18,434 nt of DNA, taken from assembly GCA_020024255.1 (NCBI GenBank), contig JAHHTX010000035.1, positions 1 through 18,434 of the forward strand, read 5' to 3'. Position numbers and translations under genes: made by a program. Below, in pieces: positions 8,248-15,331 of the stretch (position 1 is the first letter of the stretch; each line of letters opens with the position of its first letter). The notes beneath the pieces were generated by a model that saw only the letters and a list, made by a program, of their open reading frames with translations, did not search any database and was not told the DNA's origin. The DNA is from Anaerotignum sp. Its GTDB lineage: Bacteria; Bacillota; Clostridia; Lachnospirales; Anaerotignaceae.

Positions 8248-8990
8248 ACAAATCAAATCATATATAATGATAGAATATTTTGTTTTTATCCTATCTGGTG
8301 TAAAGATACCGGTTTTACACATATCAGTAACTCGGTGCAGAGGGGTGTCAACCTGCCGAGAATATGACAAGAAGAGTCGCAGCAATAGGGATACCTTTTG
8401 TGAAGGCTTTGGTAGACTTGTGAGGGTATATCAGAAGATATGAAAATATCAACTAAAGTTATATGTACAGCGTATATTGACTACAAAGGCACTGCACTGT
8501 GGTGAGGGCAATAGACGTCCCTGTGGGAAATAATCCAAGTTAGGTTTGTGCGTGGAAAACACAGCAAACCTTGGAAAATCCAAATAACCTCATTTGCCGT
8601 GAAGCTCGGAAACGAGTGTATAACACAGCAGTAGATCCCAAGCCCAATCGGCAAAAAGACAGCGTTTGTTGCTGAATGATGGGTAAGGTTGCGGGTATCA
8701 TCCCCGTACAATCTTGGGCTTTTTGAGCTGGAATCAGAAGTTTGGTGGCGACGGCTGCCAGGCTCAGCCTGATTTCGTTGTTGGCTGAATATGTAGGTAG
8801 ATATATAATGCAAGGCGAAGGTCTACTGATATGTGTAAAGGTGGTATTTACAAAAGATTTGCAGTTGTTATGTACACTACATGGCAAAAATAGGAAATAT
8901 ATGGTTGTAGTATGTATAAAAAAGCCCCTTTCGGGATAGTCTGATAATAGAAATTGCTAAACAAGACTTTTGCGAAAGGGACTTTTCTTT
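8248..8990 (+). ncRNA. Large structured non-coding RNA (class not identified)
   Basis: About 740 bases lie between a promoter (8212-8240) and a terminator (8920-8996) with no credible coding frame. Bases 8314-8329 (TTTACACATATCAGTA) pair perfectly with 8824-8839 across about 500 bases. The helix extends, with small loops, as 8300-8310 with 8843-8851. Hairpins inside include 8331-8335/8356-8360; 8394-8397/8403-8406; 8437-8441/8446-8450 with a GAAA loop; 8505-8508/8519-8522; 8535-8538/8571-8574 continued by 8543-8548/8565-8570; 8605-8608/8613-8616 with a GAAA loop; 8593-8599/8649-8655; 8660-8663/8671-8674; 8692-8695/8703-8706; 8749-8753/8776-8780; and 8759-8763/8767-8771. Size and organisation resemble the giant ornate RNAs (OLE, GOLLD, ROOL), but I cannot assign it to any of them from memory. 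It lacks the signatures I know for RNase P RNA, tmRNA and group I or II introns. No prophage genes surround it. Confidence 0.75.
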
Positions 8991-8996
8991 TTTTTT
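8920..8996 (+). terminator. Shared, apparently bidirectional terminator of the ncRNA and the spore protein gene
   Basis: AAAAG plus CCCTTTCG (8920-8933) pairs with CGAAAGGG plus CTTTT (8973-8986), with one mismatch and a long loop of about 39 bases. On the plus strand it runs into a T tract at 8987-8996. On the minus strand the stem is followed by T-rich sequence at about 8923-8915. It therefore lies correctly to end both convergent transcripts. Confidence 0.7.
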
Positions 8997-9024
8997 ATCC
9001 GCTTTTTACAGATGGGAAAAAAGA

Positions 9025-9249
9025 TTAGCTGTTGGATTTGTCAGCCATCATTTTTTCCTGCTGTTCAATCATTTTCTTTACCATATAGCCACCAACATAA
9101 CCGTTCTGTGCAGATGTCAGGTCGCCGTTATAGCCTTTTTTCAAAGGTACACCGATTTCATTTGCTACCTCGTATTTGAACTGTTCCAGTGCCGCCTTTG
9201 CCTCGGGCACGTTTACCTTATTTGTTGTTCCAGATGTGTTGTTGCTCAT
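9025..9249 (-). CDS. Alpha/beta-type small acid-soluble spore protein
   Basis: A 74-residue protein of the SASP family, which coats and protects DNA in dormant spores and is degraded at germination. The family core is clear: PEAKAALEQFKYEVANEIGV, then NGDLTSAQNGYVGGYMVKKM. The YEVANE segment matches the cleavage site of the germination protease GPR. I chose the ATG at 9249 because AGAGGAGG lies about seven bases upstream. An in-frame extension to 9417 gives a Cys/His-rich N-terminus unlike the family and crosses the likely promoter. The gene converges with the large RNA and diverges from pepD. It shows that the organism forms endospores. Confidence 0.94.
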   Translation of the reverse strand: MSNNTSGTTNKVNVPEAKAALEQFKYEVANEIGVPLKKGYNGDLTSAQNGYVGGYMVKKMIEQQEKMMADKSNS

Positions 9250-9293
9250 TGTAATTACCTCCTCTGTTGTTGTTTGATTTTGTGTTGCAGTCT

Positions 9294-9323
9294 TAGTATG
9301 GCAGGATATTGTACGATTATTAC
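9294..9323 (-). promoter_or_regulatory. Possible sigma-G (forespore) promoter of the spore protein gene
   Basis: Reading the minus strand, CATACTA (complement of 9294-9300) matches the sigma-G/F -10 consensus CATnnTA. A partial -35 match (GTAAT) lies about 18 bases further upstream. The start codon is about 45 bases downstream. Sigma-G control is expected for this gene family, but the -35 match is weak. Confidence 0.4.
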
Positions 9324-9367
9324 AGGAACATCTTACCACAGTAGGCAGGTTATAACAGAGAATGTCT

Positions 9368-9395
9368 TTTACAGAACCACAAGATGTGTTATGAT
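9368..9395 (+). promoter_or_regulatory. Sigma-A-type promoter of pepD
   Basis: TTTACA at 9368-9373 and TATGAT at 9390-9395 are 16 bases apart, each close to consensus. The pepD start is about 50 bases beyond the expected transcription start. Confidence 0.55.
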
Positions 9396-9452
9396 AAAGA
9401 AGTAACGCAGAAATCATTGTGATTATAGATATTTACAAAAGGAGAATGTTTT

Positions 9453-10916
9453 ATGGGTGTATTAGACAAACTGGGAACTGATAAGGTATTTGCGTATTTT
9501 GAAGAAATTACAAAAATTCCCCATGGAAGCGGAAGCGAACACGCATTGTCAGATTATATTATGGATTTTGCAAAAGAAAGAAACCTATATTGCAGAAAAG
9601 AGACAATTGGCAATGTTGTTGTGAAAAAAGCGGCAGCAAAAGGTTATGAGCAAATACCATCTGTGATATTACAAGGACATCTTGATATGGTATGCGAAAA
9701 ATTGGCAGGCACAAATCATGATTTTACAAAAGACCCTTTGGATATTTTTATTGATGGGGATTTTATTCGGGCAAAGGGAACAACACTTGGGGCAGACAAT
9801 GGCATTGCAGTTGCCTATATGCTTGCCATTTTGGATAAAGCGGATATGCTCCATCCTGCTATAGAAATGATATTTACTGTAGAGGAAGAAACAGGCATGG
9901 ACGGCGCAAAGACGTTGGATACATCTGATTTGGAAGGAAAATATTTCATCAATATGGATTCTGAGGAAGAAGGGAAGTTTCTTATCAGCTGTTGCGGTGG
10001 CAGAAAAGTATATGCCAAGCTCCCTGTGGAAAGAACCAAAAAGACTGTGGACGAAATTACATATCTTTTGCAAATCAGGGGATTAAAAGGTGGTCATTCC
10101 GGCAGTGATATTCATTTACAGCGTGCCAATGCCAATAAACTTATGGGGAGAGTATTGCAGGCATTGCAAAAAGAAATTCCTTTTGGACTGGTTTCTGTGG
10201 ACGGGGGAAAAATGGATAATGCCATTTGCAGAGAAGCAGAGGCAGTATTGACTGTAACAAAGGAGAATGCGGAAAAAGCGGAAAAAATCGTGGCAAAAAT
10301 GGAAAAGATGCTGCAGGAAGAATATCATTGTATAGAAACGGATATGATGATTGCATGGGAAAAAGCACAAGAAGAAACGGAGGAGGTATTGCAGGAAGAA
10401 TGGAAAAAAAGAACCATCTCCATGCTTCTGCTCCTGCCTTATGGCGTGGAAACCATGAGTGTGGATATTCATGGACTTGTGGAAAGTTCCAACAATTTGG
10501 GTGTAGTCAGAACACAGAATGATGGAATTTATTTTGTCAATGCAGTCCGCAGTGCCGTTGCGACCAGAAAAGAAATGATTTGTGAGAAGATTAAGGAACT
10601 GACAGCACTTTGCGGTGGTACTGCAACGGAAAACAGTGACTATCCCGGTTGGGTTTATGATAAAGACTCTAAGCTGTTGGTCGTATTGCAAAAGGCATAT
10701 AAAAAGGCGACAGGAAGGGAGCCGGAATTGACTGCCATGCATGCAGGCGTGGAGTGTGGTCTGTTTGCAGAAAAAATGAAAGGTCTGGACATGGTTTCAT
10801 TGGGCCCTGAAATGTACGATGTTCATACACCAGATGAACGGGTTTCCATTTCTTCTACTATACGAATGTGGGAGTTCCTGAAGGAAGCCTTGCAGGGAAT
10901 GAAAGATATGGAATAA
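9453..10916 (+). CDS. pepD: Beta-Ala-His / aminoacyl-histidine dipeptidase (M20 family)
   Basis: A 487-residue metallopeptidase that hydrolyses Xaa-His and other dipeptides in the cytosol. The two-zinc site is complete: His76 and Asp78 in GHLDMV, bridging Asp115 in GADNG, Glu144-Glu145 in VEEETG, Asp169 in INMDSEEEG and His458 near the end in DVHTPDE. The lid domain carries the GGHSGSDIH motif typical of PepD. Length matches the family (about 485). The ATG at 9453 has AAAGGAGA upstream and a sigma-A-type promoter before that. It diverges from the spore protein gene. Substrate choice within the PepD group cannot be read from sequence. Confidence 0.94.
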   Translation: MGVLDKLGTDKVFAYFEEITKIPHGSGSEHALSDYIMDFAKERNLYCRKETIGNVVVKKAAAKGYEQIPSVILQGHLDMVCEKLAGTNHDFTKDPLDIFIDGDFIRAKGTTLGADNGIAVAYMLAILDKADMLHPAIEMIFTVEEETGMDGAKTLDTSDLEGKYFINMDSEEEGKFLISCCGGRKVYAKLPVERTKKTVDEITYLLQIRGLKGGHSGSDIHLQRANANKLMGRVLQALQKEIPFGLVSVDGGKMDNAICREAEAVLTVTKENAEKAEKIVAKMEKMLQEEYHCIETDMMIAWEKAQEETEEVLQEEWKKRTISMLLLLPYGVETMSVDIHGLVESSNNLGVVRTQNDGIYFVNAVRSAVATRKEMICEKIKELTALCGGTATENSDYPGWVYDKDSKLLVVLQKAYKKATGREPELTAMHAGVECGLFAEKMKGLDMVSLGPEMYDVHTPDERVSISSTIRMWEFLKEALQGMKDME

Positions 10917-10951
10917 AAGTCTTAATAAAAAAAGCTGAGGGAGGTTTTTGT

Positions 10952-12073
10952 TTGAAACTACCGTGGAACAGAAAGTATTTGGAGATTTCCTTTTATGTTG
11001 TTTTCACTGTTAGCATATTGATTCTTCTGGGAGCGGTAATGTTTCATCTTTCAGTGGCGAAAAATGTCATAGGAAAAGCGGCGGGGCATATCCTCGCCGT
11101 TTTTATGCCTTTATTTTGGGCGGTGGTATTTGCTATTCTTTTTGAGCCGCTGACAGCCTTCTATGAAAGACATTTGAGAAAAAACAGCAAAAGAACCCTT
11201 GCAGCAGCTGCTGCTTATTTGACGGTAGGGGGAATTTTGACTGGAATTTGCGTGTTTCTTTTTTTGCAAGCCGGAAAGGGTGGCTTGCAAAAAATTGCAA
11301 AACAGGCAGGGGATTTTGTGTTGCAGCTGGGGGATTGGCTGTTACTATTACAGCTTCGTCTGGCGGAAGAGGGATTTTTGCAGAATGTGGAAGGGGTTAT
11401 TTCTGCGGCGGCAAAGGAAATCAGCATTTCTTTACAAAATGCTGTTTTGGGACTTGCAAAAGGATTGCCTCAGGCAGGTGGAACTTTTTTGGATATGCTT
11501 ATCGGTTTGGTGGCAGGATTCTATTTTTTAGCTGAAAAAAAACGGGTGCAGAATTTTTTGCACGATGTTTCCACGGCTTTTTTCGGTGAGCGGTTTACAG
11601 AAAAGTGTAGAGAGATTCTTTTGGAGATACACAGTGTGTTAATTGGGTATCTCAGTGGACAAATTACAGATGCCTGTATTATGGGGGCATTATTTGCGGT
11701 GGCATTTTCCTGTATTGGGATTCCCTATGGCGTTTGGATTGGGGTACTTTCGGGATTTTCTAATTTGATTCCTTATTTTGGGGCAGTTACCGCATTTTGT
11801 CTTGCGGTGCTTTCGGGTCTGTGCAGCGGTGTGCCTATGCGTGGACTTTATGCAGCTGTTGCCATTGTCCTTTTACAGCAACTGGACAGTGCCATTATTG
11901 TGCCAAAGATTGTAGGAAAGAAAGTAGATTTGCATCCTGTTTTGGTTTTGCTTTCTCTTTCGGTGTTTGGTGGTCTTTTTGGTTTTTGGGGATTGGTTTG
12001 GGCAGTACCTCTTGGGGCAACGGTAAAAAATCTTTTTTTTCGGTTATACAACAGAAAAAAGAAGAAGGCTTGA
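10952..12073 (+). CDS. AI-2E family transporter / YtvI-like polytopic membrane protein
   Basis: A 373-residue integral membrane protein of the AI-2E exporter family (TqsA, PerM, YtvI). Hydrophobic segments occur near the N-terminus (ISFYVVFTVSILILL and the following LAVFMPLFWAVVFAILF), then YLTVGGILTGICVFLFL. A soluble middle region follows, and after it the conserved membrane core with GIPYGVWIGVLSGFSNLIPYFGA and LDSAIIVPKIVGKKVDLHPV. The C-terminus is very basic. I chose the TTG at 10952 because GAGGGAGG (10937-10944) lies seven bases upstream. The longer in-frame start at 10868 overlaps pepD and has no ribosome-binding site. The gene starts 35 bases after pepD and is probably co-transcribed. 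Substrates of this family are mostly unknown, so a quorum-signal role should not be assumed. Confidence 0.85.
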   Translation: MKLPWNRKYLEISFYVVFTVSILILLGAVMFHLSVAKNVIGKAAGHILAVFMPLFWAVVFAILFEPLTAFYERHLRKNSKRTLAAAAAYLTVGGILTGICVFLFLQAGKGGLQKIAKQAGDFVLQLGDWLLLLQLRLAEEGFLQNVEGVISAAAKEISISLQNAVLGLAKGLPQAGGTFLDMLIGLVAGFYFLAEKKRVQNFLHDVSTAFFGERFTEKCREILLEIHSVLIGYLSGQITDACIMGALFAVAFSCIGIPYGVWIGVLSGFSNLIPYFGAVTAFCLAVLSGLCSGVPMRGLYAAVAIVLLQQLDSAIIVPKIVGKKVDLHPVLVLLSLSVFGGLFGFWGLVWAVPLGATVKNLFFRLYNRKKKKA

Positions 12074-12220
12074 TATTTTCATAGGTTTTTACTGGGAATT
12101 TCGCTTTTTTCGGGATTTCTGTGCTATTATCACTTTTTTTTCGAAGAAAAGTATGATACAATAACAGGGCAAACAAGTACTTTAAAAAATTTTTTTCGAA
12201 TATAGAAAGGTGGAAAACAG

Positions 12221-12658
12221 ATGAAAGGTGTTGTGACAGATGCGAACGGCAGCTTTGTAACAGTGCATATTATCAGAAAAGAGGCCTGCGGAGAATGTCG
12301 TGCTTGTCTTAGTGGGATGACGGAAAAAGACATGGACATTCATGCAAAAAATCTTTGTGCGGCAGAAGTGGGTGACTGGGTGGAACTGGAGTTGCAGGAC
12401 AATGCGTTTTTCCATGCGGTACTCATTATGTACGGTATTCCCCTTTTGGGCTTTCTGGCAGGTGTGCTTTTGGGGCATTTTGCACTGGCTTCCCTACTGC
12501 CTATTCCCGGAGAACTGACGGCATTTTTTACAGGATGTATTGGTGTAGGGCTTTGTTACCTTTGGATACATAGCCAGAACCATCGTTGGGAAAGCGGAAA
12601 GTATCGTCCTCTTGCAACCAGATTGGTGGCAGAGGATGAAGATGCTTGTGCGATTTAA
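12221..12658 (+). CDS. SoxR-reducing system protein RseC-like membrane protein
   Basis: A 145-residue protein matching the RseC/MucC family. The N-terminal ~65 residues form a small soluble domain with a CxxCxxC cluster (Cys23, Cys26, Cys29 in EACGECRACLSG) and a fourth cysteine at 46, a set able to bind a metal or Fe-S centre. The phrase VGDWVELELQD is typical of the family. Two membrane segments follow, about 67-90 (AVLIMYGIPLLGFLAGVLLG) and about 97-117. AGAAAGGTGG lies upstream of the ATG. In enterobacteria RseC works with the Rsx electron-transport complex to reduce SoxR; no rnf/rsx genes are in this window. The 147-base gap after the AI-2E gene suggests a separate promoter. Confidence 0.82.
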   Translation: MKGVVTDANGSFVTVHIIRKEACGECRACLSGMTEKDMDIHAKNLCAAEVGDWVELELQDNAFFHAVLIMYGIPLLGFLAGVLLGHFALASLLPIPGELTAFFTGCIGVGLCYLWIHSQNHRWESGKYRPLATRLVAEDEDACAI

Positions 12659-12685
12659 TCCTCATAAAGTGATCAATTATGAAGA

Positions 12686-12731
12686 ACAGAGAAGAATTTT
12701 TCAGAAACGGAAAAGCCTTCTCTGTTTTTTT
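12686..12731 (+). terminator. Intrinsic terminator after the RseC-like gene
   Basis: A nine-pair perfect stem, ACAGAGAAG (12686-12694) with CTTCTCTGT (12717-12725), is followed by a run of T to 12731. It lies 28 bases after the stop codon. Confidence 0.88.
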
Positions 12732-12751
12732 ATGTCACTTTTTTTGTATGA

Positions 12752-12789
12752 TGAAAAAACCCAAGACATAATGTTCTGGTGTCTTGGGT
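12752..12789 (-). terminator. Intrinsic terminator of the minus-strand propeller-like gene
   Basis: ACCCAAGACA (12759-12768) pairs perfectly with TGTCTTGGGT (12780-12789). On the minus strand the stem is followed by TTTTTT (complement of 12754-12759), and it lies eight bases beyond the stop of the 12798-14174 gene. It is arranged tail to tail with the terminator at 12686-12731. Confidence 0.85.
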
Positions 12790-12797
12790 CATTTGGT

Positions 12798-14174
12798 TTA
12801 TTCGGATAAAGTGGATTCTGTAGATTCTGTAGATTCCGTGGAATTTGTTGGTTCCAGAGATGTGGAAAGTTCCTCGGTTTCTCTTGCAGAGATGGCGGCA
12901 AGACGGTTTTGCAGGATTTTGTTTTCTTCCTGCAGATGGGCAACCGTATCCTCTAAAGATTGTGCCCGCTGCTGCCATTTGCCGTTTAGCTCCGAAATTT
13001 CCTCACTTCTTTGGGCAAGAAGGGTTGTTAATTCCTGTATATCTGCACTCTGATTGGTCTGATTGGCAGAAGGAGAAAATGATGAGAAATTTTTTGTTTC
13101 TCCGGAAGGAGCAGATGCAGATGAAAAGGCATCTTTCCCAATCGGTGGGGTTTGGGGTGTCTGTACAGGCGGTGTAGCGGATTGCCCAGATGTATCAGGA
13201 ACAACAGGCAGAGTGGCAGGCAGAAAACCACGTTCTCTATCACCAAAGAGTTCGGCAGCATTGCCGAAGAAATTGCCTGCGGAAATCAATTCACCTTTTA
13301 TGCTATAGGGTGGCAGGGGCATGGTACACTGCTCAATGGGACCAAAGAGATACCCATTGTTTTCGGAAACACAACGGAAGGTCTGCCCTGACGCTGTCCA
13401 GAACAGTGTCAAACGTTTTGCATCAGCATGAAGCAGACAACTGTTGCAGTTACTACCCTCCCATAATAGCCGTGGGTTGCTGATGGCGGTGCTTTGTTTG
13501 AATCGGTAGAGTACCTGTGTGCGAAACATATTTCTGACCACATAAAGAATGTGCATTTTTTCTGCATCATGCAGAATGGAAAAATCGACACAAGGCAGAC
13601 CTGTTTGGATTAAGGGGGCAGCACTGCCAATGGTAAAAGGTGAAAGCAGCATTTCTCTTGCACAGATGGTATTTCTGCCACTGCGGTAGTACAAAATGAT
13701 ATGGTCATTTCCAAGACGTCTTGCTCGAAAAATTTCCTGCTGTAAAGGAAGAAAACAGTCAATGCAGTAGGGGGTTTGCCATTGCCCCTGTCGAAAAACA
13801 CTGTACATGAGATTTTGTACTCCATTTTGCTCCGCAGGAGTGTGGTAAATGACGTGGAAAGCATCTTTCTGCGGAATCATAAAGTATTTTACGGGAGAAG
13901 TTCCTGCATTGTGGTACAGGGTTCGGGGCGTCCAATGGGACAGGTCAGCCGAAGCGGAAAGAACCAATTCCCCTGCCTCTGTGGTGTAAAGCAGATAGGT
14001 ATGCCTATCATATTGACACAGAGAAAACATAGGGAGAACGTGCGTGGCAGCGGAAATGGGTGTAGACCATCCTGTTTCTGTGGAGGTGCGATAAAAGATA
14101 GTGCGGTTTTCTTGATAAAAACAGGCATATTGTCCTGTTTCAGTTTGCAGATATTTTACATTTGGAATTTGCAT
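12798..14174 (-). CDS. Hypothetical protein: beta-propeller-like repeats, coiled coil and Ser/Thr/Glu tail
   Basis: A 458-residue protein I do not recognise. The first ~300 residues contain at least six spaced repeats of one pattern: a hydrophobic strand with Tyr/His (such as RHTYLLYTT, AFHVIYHTP, HIILYYRS, MHILYVVR, RLTLFWTA), a turn, a second strand, then Trp-x-x-Pro or similar (GWSTPIS, HWTPRTL, QWQTPYC). This spacing suggests a sialidase- or WD-like beta-propeller. A Pro/Gln-rich linker follows. Next is a long predicted coiled coil (DIQELTTLLAQRSEEISELN through HLQEENKILQNRLAAI), and last a Ser/Thr/Glu tail of short repeats. There is no signal peptide or membrane segment, so it is probably cytosolic. 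I chose the ATG at 14174, with GGAG seven bases upstream. A TTG at 14213 is in frame but has no ribosome-binding site. Confidence 0.8.
   Translation of the reverse strand: MQIPNVKYLQTETGQYACFYQENRTIFYRTSTETGWSTPISAATHVLPMFSLCQYDRHTYLLYTTEAGELVLSASADLSHWTPRTLYHNAGTSPVKYFMIPQKDAFHVIYHTPAEQNGVQNLMYSVFRQGQWQTPYCIDCFLPLQQEIFRARRLGNDHIILYYRSGRNTICAREMLLSPFTIGSAAPLIQTGLPCVDFSILHDAEKMHILYVVRNMFRTQVLYRFKQSTAISNPRLLWEGSNCNSCLLHADAKRLTLFWTASGQTFRCVSENNGYLFGPIEQCTMPLPPYSIKGELISAGNFFGNAAELFGDRERGFLPATLPVVPDTSGQSATPPVQTPQTPPIGKDAFSSASAPSGETKNFSSFSPSANQTNQSADIQELTTLLAQRSEEISELNGKWQQRAQSLEDTVAHLQEENKILQNRLAAISARETEELSTSLEPTNSTESTESTESTLSE
12811..12846. repeat. Nine-base tandem repeat coding the Ser/Thr/Glu tail
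   Basis: Four consecutive nine-base units of the form GTRGATTCT (12811-12819, 12820-12828, 12829-12837 and a diverged 12838-12846) encode the repeated Ser-Thr-Glu tripeptides at the C-terminus of the propeller-like protein. Length variation by slippage is plausible and would keep the frame. Confidence 0.7.
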
Positions 14175-14347
14175 GAAAACACTCCAGTCTTGTTTTGGAA
14201 ACAGTATATGCAACAGAAGACAAAAACAGAAGGGAAAAAGCAGAATGAAATGGGATAAAATTTTTTTATTTAAACAAAAAGGAGGAATTTCAAATGCAAA
14301 TGTTTTTTATGAGGATATTATTAGCATAGCTGCAGAGGACAAATGAC

Positions 14348-14704
14348 AGAAGGAAAGTGCAATATCATTCACCACTTGCAGGTATGTGATTTTTGGGATT
14401 AGTGCAGAAGGTAAGAAGGGAGTCCTTACCATCAGTATTGGAGAAAATGAAAGTTCAAAATATTGGCTCTCTGTTTTAAACGAATTAAAAAATCGTTGTG
14501 TAAAAAATATCCTGATTATCTGTGCAGATGGGTTTACCGGTATCAAAGAAGCGATTGCTGCAGCATTTCCTAAAATAGAATAGCAAAGATTATTATTCAT
14601 CAAGTGAGCGAGTGATAGAAAAATGGACAACAACAATCCGAAACGGGGCACTAGTCTATGGGGGGCTGAGCATCATGTATAAAGGACACTTACCAGAAGA
14701 ATAA
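14348..14704 (+). pseudogene. Degraded IS256-family transposase fragment
   Basis: Three segments match an IS256-type (mutator) transposase in order. Bases 14348-14380 encode RRKVQYHSPLA. After a frameshift near 14381, bases 14383-14580 encode YVIFGISAEGKKG through IGENESSKYWLSVLNELKNR and CADGFTGIKEAIAAAFPKIE, ending at TAG 14581-14583. In a third frame, 14609-14704 encode RVIEKWTTTIRNGALVYGGL and SIMYKGHLPEE, the usual C-terminal end of the family. About 150 codons that normally separate the last two segments are missing, and no N-terminal DNA-binding region is visible. I found no clear terminal inverted repeats. This is a dead remnant formed by internal deletion and frameshift. Bases 14175-14347, between it and the propeller gene, hold only a short weak ORF. 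Confidence 0.82.
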
Positions 14705-14757
14705 AAAAGGCAGAAAGACGGGCGGATTTTCTGCTCGCTCTTGATATGCAATTTCGT

Positions 14758-14779
14758 AATCGGTATATAATCGGTATAT
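14758..14779. repeat. Two tandem copies of an 11-base AT-rich unit
   Basis: AATCGGTATAT occurs twice in direct succession (14758-14768 and 14769-14779), between the transposase remnant and the terminator of the exported-protein cluster. No function is evident. It could be a by-product of IS movement. Confidence 0.6.
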
Positions 14780-14823
14780 ATAAAACAAAGGCGAAAAGCT
14801 GATTTTACTCAAACCTTTCGCCT
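14780..14823 (-). terminator. Terminator of the minus-strand exported-protein cluster
   Basis: AGGCGAAA (14789-14796) pairs with TTTCGCCT (14816-14823). On the minus strand the stem is followed by a T-rich stretch (TTGTTTTATATA). It lies 45 bases beyond the stop of the 14869-15315 gene. The T tract is interrupted, so strength is uncertain. Confidence 0.6.
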
Positions 14824-14868
14824 AACATTATCATAGAAGATCTTATTTACTGACATTTTTTCATAGTT

Positions 14869-15315
14869 TCAACCTGTTCGATATTGTCGTTCATTTTCCC
14901 ACCACTCATTCATCCAATTCCTAAAGTCTTTGGTTTTATTTCCTAAAATCTCTTGAATCATTTGATTGTTTGTTACAATATTTTTTTCCACCTCTAAATT
15001 AAACAAATTTATATCAGATGGAGTATCAGCAGCATAATTTTTTTTAAAGTTTTGATAAGCGTTATGTTCTTTTAGACCTAATTGTTTTAAAGATTCAATC
15101 TGATTATCAGTTAAAGAAAGTTCTTGCTGTAAGTTATCAACATCTGTTTTTAACTTGTTATCCTCAGTCCAGAATAAATAATAAAGAATCTCTTTTCCAG
15201 TATCTAATGGATTAACGGCAGTGTCTGTAGTTGTAGTAAATACAGTTATATTAGTTGTAAAAAACATAGCAAATGCAGATACAAGAGATATCAGGTTTTT
15301 CCATTTCGTCTTCAT
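14869..15315 (-). CDS. Small secreted protein of unknown function
   Basis: A 148-residue protein with a typical export signal: basic MKTKWKN, then a hydrophobic LISLVSAFAMFFTT core, with probable cleavage within the next ten residues. The mature part is mostly charged and helical. It has a heptad-like segment (NKLKTDVDNLQQELSLTDNQ) and a Trp-rich end (NWMNEWWENERQ). I do not recognise the family. I chose the ATG at 15315, which puts the signal peptide at the N-terminus; the ribosome-binding site is only a weak GAAGA. A start at 15378 would overlap the previous gene and add an unlikely leader. Only 16 bases separate it from the stalk-domain gene upstream, so it is probably translated from the same transcript. 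Confidence 0.72.
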   Translation of the reverse strand: MKTKWKNLISLVSAFAMFFTTNITVFTTTTDTAVNPLDTGKEILYYLFWTEDNKLKTDVDNLQQELSLTDNQIESLKQLGLKEHNAYQNFKKNYAADTPSDINLFNLEVEKNIVTNNQMIQEILGNKTKDFRNWMNEWWENERQYRTG

Positions 15316-15331
15316 AAAATCATCTTCTTTC

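Noticed and set aside
8481..8887. Minus-strand open frames of 110 and 115 codons within the RNA region
   Set aside because: They have no ribosome-binding sites, overlap each other in different frames, have Cys/His/Ser-rich shadow-like composition, and run against the promoter and terminator of the structured RNA.
8248..8990. RNase P RNA, tmRNA, or a group I/II intron as identity of the large RNA
   Set aside because: I see no GAGGAAAGTCC-type RNase P core, no tRNA-like 3' end or tag frame, no GTGYG start with domain V hairpin, and no group I core. OLE/GOLLD/ROOL could not be tested without a covariance model.
14245..14346. A 33-codon ORF (MKWDKIFLFK...) upstream of the transposase remnant, and an 11-codon ORF behind AAAGGAGG at 14278-14285
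   Set aside because: They are short, have no recognisable product and run into the degraded transposase. They are more likely chance frames or decayed sequence.
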